A stretch of 64,000 nt of DNA from Sphaerolaimus hirsutus (taxonomy: Eukaryota > Nematoda > Chromadorea > Monhysterida > Sphaerolaimidae): positions 40,740 to 104,739 of the forward strand of contig CAXIWS010000195.1 of the NCBI GenBank assembly GCA_964036195.1, written 5' to 3'. A program made the position numbers and the translations under genes. Below the pieces are notes generated by a model. The model was given only the letters and a program-made list of their open reading frames with translations, was not told where the DNA came from and searched no databases. The stretch's first letter is position 1. Every line of letters starts with the position of its first letter. Shown one piece after another: positions 60,266 to 64,000 of this stretch.

Positions 60266-60719
60266 CAGCGACGTATCCAGAATTTTTGAGCAGGGGGGAG
60301 GCTGCTTGTTTACGGAGGCCGGCGACGGTGGGGGTGGGGGGGGGGAGCTCAACCCCCCCCCCATAAAATTTGAGCTACATAGTGCCGGAATGGCGCCATG
60401 GCGCTGGCCCCATTAGTACGCGCCACGCCATGGCGCCATTGGCGTAAGCGCCAGCGCCATAGAACGCTGTATATGTATCTAAATGTACATACAAAACAGA
60501 AAAAAGCACAACATTGAGTGTATTTATAGCGAGTTGTGCCCAGATGGAGCACATCTGATGATAATACCTTATGGCTCGTGAAGGATGCGCCCTTGCGCGC
60601 AAAATTTTTTACGCTAACTTTGAAAAATTCGCATTTTCCTCTCACTTTCTGGTCTCGCCCCGGGAAAGGGGGGGGGGCTGCAGCCCCCCTCCCCCGCCCC
60701 CCCCCTGGATACGGCCCTG
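60266..60719 (+). mobile_element. B-type hAT MITE, 7/8 TSD
   Basis: CAGCGACGTATCCAGAATTT to CCCTGGATACGGCCCTG. Flanks ACTCCATT (60258-60265) and ATTCCATT (60720-60727). Confidence 0.88.
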
Positions 60720-60912
60720 ATTCCATTTATTTATTAAAGCGCGAAAATTTAGTCCATGAGAACCAACCCCCCCTAAGCCCGACTCAATATACAATGATCC
60801 CAGCGCACTCAAAATTTATGCTAACTCCATGCTCCAAATAAATCCAAATTTCAACCTAATAAATATATCTAAAACATTTTTATCCTTTAAATTATTAACA
60901 TAAAAACTACAG

Positions 60913-61059
60913 GACGACGTGTTCGACCCTTGCGCCAGATTCAGACAGTACATGAGCAAAAATAATAACATCACGCAACCGGAACACACAATTGACGGAA
61001 TCAAAAATATGTCATCAAAACCCGAAAAGAATGTCGACATACCCAGCTGCTCAAAAGAT
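60913..61059 (+). CDS. Gene C exon (DDVFDPCARF, CSK repeat 3)
   Basis: Acceptor AAACTACAG at 60904-60912, donor GTCAGT at 61060; 147 nt, phase 0-0. DDVFDPCARFRQYMSKNNNI then TQPEHTIDGIKNMSSKPEKN and VDIPSCSKD. The start is related to the exon at 61707 (DPIDRCAKFRD) and more distantly to DDLLNEALDKFL. The end repeats [FI]D[VI]P[TS]CSK from 60056. Confidence 0.68.
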
Positions 61060-61132
61060 GTCAGTTTATAATATAGCTTTCCTTTTACAATTGTATTGAC
61101 CGTATTACACTGTTATTCACACTCATCTGATT

Positions 61133-61577
61133 CACGGACGTAGCCAGGATTTTTGAGCGTGGGGGGGGGCCGATTGTATACGGAGCTCGTAGAACCGGGG
61201 GGGTGTGGCGCCCCCCCCCTAAAATGTTACCCTTGTACTAGCTGAATGGCGCCATGGCTCTGGCGCCATTCGTAGGCACCACGCGATGGTGCCACTGGCG
61301 TTCGCATTGACGCCAAAACAGCCATATATGTCTGTATTTTACACGCATATAGAACGACATGGACAGGAATTCAGTCCATTTTCACTGGGTTTGATGTCGC
61401 GGAAACCTATCAGCCGAAAATATATGTTCTGAAGAGAAAATACGCGCTTGCGCGCAAAAAAATTTCAAACTGTCGACAATATTGTCGTCTGAAAGTGCCT
61501 TTTCTGGCACATTTTTTGGTCCGGCCCGGCAAGGGGGCGGCCGGCCGCCCCCCCCGCCCCCCCTGGCTACGTCCTTG
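61133..61577 (+). mobile_element. A-type hAT MITE, exact 8-bp TSD (ATCTGATT)
   Basis: CACGGACGTAGCCAGGATTT to CCCTGGCTACGTCCTTG, flanked by ATCTGATT at 61125-61132 and 61578-61585. Very close to 11315 and 24513. Confidence 0.93.
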
Positions 61578-61706
61578 ATCTGATTCAGCCATTTTCCAAT
61601 TACAACTCATACACAATTTATATTTTTCAATTGGATGAGCTATGAATCAATATACCAACTCTATAAAATATTATTTGTAATCTTTCAACAAACAACACAT
61701 TTATAG

Positions 61707-61775
61707 GACCCAATCGACCGATGCGCGAAATTCAGAGATGAAATACGCGAGAGGCAAGACAGGAACTACCCTACT
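61707..61775 (+). CDS. Gene C exon (DPIDRCAKFRD)
   Basis: Acceptor CATTTATAG at 61698-61706, donor GTAATT at 61776; 69 nt, phase 0-0: DPIDRCAKFRDEIRERQDRN then YPT. Last exon of gene C I can support. Gene C probably continues past the window: a donor-like CAG|GTAAAG is at 63933, but no frame could be fixed there. Confidence 0.6.
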
Positions 61776-62948
61776 GTAATTTTCATGTTCTCGCAATATA
61801 ATACGCAGAGAGACGGATTTAAGATACAATTTTCTTAGACAATACTAGATTAATGATACAGATTACTATCCTAAAATGTCAAAATACAAATTCTGACGTC
61901 AACCCAATCCCGACCAGACCCCATTTCCACAAATTCAATATCGTTTCAATACTAAAGACTACCCCCCCCCCCCCCCCCCCCGTCAGTATAAAGGAAAAAC
62001 TACCTCTTCACAAATATATAATTGACGCGTCTAATTCTAAAAGTCGACAAATCCACTAAATCCGATTGTGAGCAAATCACATTTTAACTTTCAGACCCAA
62101 TACCAGGCCCTAGCTGCGCGTCCAAATCACCTCCAATCTCAAGTCTAAAAATTTATCATAATTTATCTAAAATGAGCATAAGTAGCCCCATGTTAATTTT
62201 CCCGCCATAATTATAACTTTTCATATTTTGAACATCTCGATTTCTATAAATAGACGCCTCAATTGAAATATCTTCTGGTAGATATCGACACCCTATTTCC
62301 TATCCAGTACTTCCACATCCACGGATGATTTTCCTTACTCATAACCCCCCCCCCACCCGCGAGTACGTACCCCCTTTCTCGTTATCTGCATAACTAATAT
62401 TAACACAGACACACCGCTTACCTATGTACCACCTCAACAATAGTAAACTCGCTAATTAGCCGTTACTATATCTTCACTTGACGATGTTTAAATGATAGCC
62501 TAAAATATCTGTATATTCATGTTCACACTTTTCCCTCGTCCTTCACAAAAATAGTACACCTCGTTCAATATGTCTCTTACCGTATAAAATTAGTACTCTG
62601 CTATCAGAACTCATTCTATAAATGTTCTCGTCGTATATTATCACAATATTTGTTATAAGACCTTTTCCCAGTACTCACATATACATTAGGCATATGTTCT
62701 TCATTATACACCTAGAACTTTACGGCGTGTACACCTCTTTCATGATGGCAACGCATCAACAATATATTTGTTAAACAATATATATATATAAATAGAACAA
62801 TGATTGAATATATGAAATATTCTATGAAAGTTAACAATTTGAACAATACACGCATGAATTGATAATTACCCACAATCACGTACTATTCAACACCGATGTT
62901 GTATACCTTAATATAAACCAATTCACAAAATAATTTTTTTTATACCAT
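61776..62948. other. A/C-rich intron-like sequence
   Basis: A 19-base C run sits at ~61963-61981. 62035-62110 is a partial copy of the dispersed ~150-bp repeat (TCTAAAAGTCGACAAATCCA, GTGAGCAAATCACATTTTAA). The rest shows no gene, only strong excess of C and A on the + strand. Confidence 0.5.
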
Positions 62949-63398
62949 CACGGACGTACCCAGCATTTTTGAGCGGGTAGAGGGCGATTGTATACGTAGC
63001 CTGGCGAACGTGCGTGCCCGGCGCCCCCCCCCCCCCCCCTAAAATTTGGCCCTATTGTAGACAAATGAAGGCACGGCTCTACCTCCATTTGTACGCGCCA
63101 GCGCCGTGGCAGTATTGCCGTTGGCGCTGGCACCAACGTTTACTATATAAGTATATATAAACACCTAGATATAGTTACTATGAAAACGTGGGACACTTTT
63201 ACAATGGTCTTTGGAATCCTGAAGTTTTACATTTAACAACGCAGTGCCGTTTGCGCGCTGCGCAAAATTCTTTTCAATGCAAATACAAAATCACTTTAAA
63301 AAGTACCATTCCTCGCAAATTTTTATGACCCGCCTCGCAACGAGGTGGGCGGCCACCCGCCCCCCCCCCCCCCCCCCGCCATCCCCCTGCGTACGTCC
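62949..63398 (+). mobile_element. C-type hAT MITE, 8-bp TSD (TATACCAT)
   Basis: Starts CACGGACGTACCCAGCATTT; ends CCCCTGCGTACGTCC. TATACCAT is found at 62941-62948 and 63399-63406, exact if the element lost its last few bases. Interior as in the C type (CAACGTTTACTATATAAGTA, CACTTTTACAATGGTCTTTG, GCGCGCTGCGCAAAATTC). Confidence 0.82.
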
Positions 63399-63469
63399 TA
63401 TACCATTATAAAATTAATATCTATATACCTATGCACTCAGTTTCAATTGTACTGCAGAAACCTTATTTG

Positions 63470-63885
63470 CTTGAATAATCCCCCTGGGGGATTATTATTT
63501 CGTCAAGTTTTTTTTGGGACGGCTTATTCGAGGGGGGCATTTATTCTTTCATCAACATTTTCAAAGATGTTTCTATCAATTCACTTTGCAAAATATCCTT
63601 TATTAGCCAGATCATATCAGACTTTTGTTCAAATTGCACACAACACATTTTCCAAATGCCTAAACTTCATATACAATACAATCAGCGTTAGCGCACATTC
63701 ATTCTGTACAATGTGTACACACAACGTACACATCTATTTACCCATGATCTGTTTTTATTCAATATGTGACGGCGATTATTCAAGGGTGCTATTATTTTTT
63801 CCTCTCGTGTCTAAAATGCGCGGCATTATTCGAGGGTGGGGAAATATTCAAGGGGTCGATTATTCAAGCAAATACGGTCCTTCCC
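63470..63885. mobile_element. CAAATACGGT-type MITE
   Basis: Left end TTGCTTGAATAATCCCCCTG, right end GGGGTCGATTATTCAAGCAAATACGGT, with inner inverted ATTATTCGAGGGTGGGG / GGCTTATTCGAGGGGGG pieces. Related to 10180-10310 and 57310-57445. Confidence 0.7.
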
Positions 63886-64000
63886 GCGACCCGTCGGACG
63901 TCATCTCACCAGACATGACTGAACTTCTAACAGGTAAAGTTTTTCCTACCCAAACAATAATCACTGTTCACCACATCTACGATCAATATACTACAGACCC

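Noticed and set aside
35372..61775. Idea that genes A-C together form one giant transposon or virus-like element
   Set aside because: Attractive because of the transposase, but I found no long terminal inverted repeats, no polymerase, packaging or capsid-like genes, and all MITE insertions look like ordinary intron invasions. Kept only as an alternative under gene B.

Overview
This window looks like nuclear DNA from an intron-rich eukaryote, probably an invertebrate animal, but I cannot name the species. The evidence is long genes built from short exons with canonical GT...AG borders, a DDX19/DBP5-type DEAD-box helicase sequence, and a dense load of hAT-type miniature transposons, fold-back elements, an LTR retrotransposon and a satellite array. 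I recognise no complete ordinary single-exon gene and no functional tRNA or rRNA gene.

Layout. (1) 1-1.9 kb: two truncated tandem copies of the N-terminal half of a DDX19-like helicase, separated by a GC-rich decayed coding region and a zinc-knuckle fragment. (2) 1.9-9.7 kb: three blocks of a ~166-bp satellite in alternating orientation, interleaved with AT-rich repeat blocks that also alternate in orientation. One hAT-type element sits inside, with an exact 8-bp target duplication. (3) 10.8-35 kb, + strand: gene A, a large unrecognised gene of about 30 exons. Most successive exons keep reading frame across the splice. It includes four tandem 96-nt exons that each encode a 32-residue repeat. 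(4) 35.4-51.3 kb, + strand: gene B, with an RG-rich N-terminal part followed by a Merlin/IS1595-type DDE transposase split by many introns, then a long C-terminal extension. D, D and E are all present. (5) 52.6-53.1 kb: a small two-exon gene for a predicted secreted peptide. (6) 53.9-61.8 kb and probably beyond: gene C, a paralogue of the 3' part of gene A. It shares intron positions and phases and has a run of phase 0-0 exons with repeated acidic LDxxLDxFL-like motifs.

Between and inside the introns lie at least 25 copies or fragments of related G/C-run MITEs. Seven have exact 8-bp target duplications, six more match at 7 of 8 or ambiguously, and several are nested. There is also a second group of hAT-like elements beginning TAGGGT with self-similar simple-repeat cores. 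A 1.7-kb LTR element (5-bp target duplication ACGTG) sits inside one MITE.

The strand composition changes sharply along the window. From ~10 to ~33 kb the + strand is rich in G and T; from ~46 kb to the end it is rich in C and A, although genes A, B and C are all on the + strand. This looks like a replication-type skew switch. The most unusual candidate systems are the intron-laden Merlin-transposase fusion gene and the flanking A/C paralogue family. All gene models here were built by eye from splice signals and frame continuity, so exon borders are provisional.
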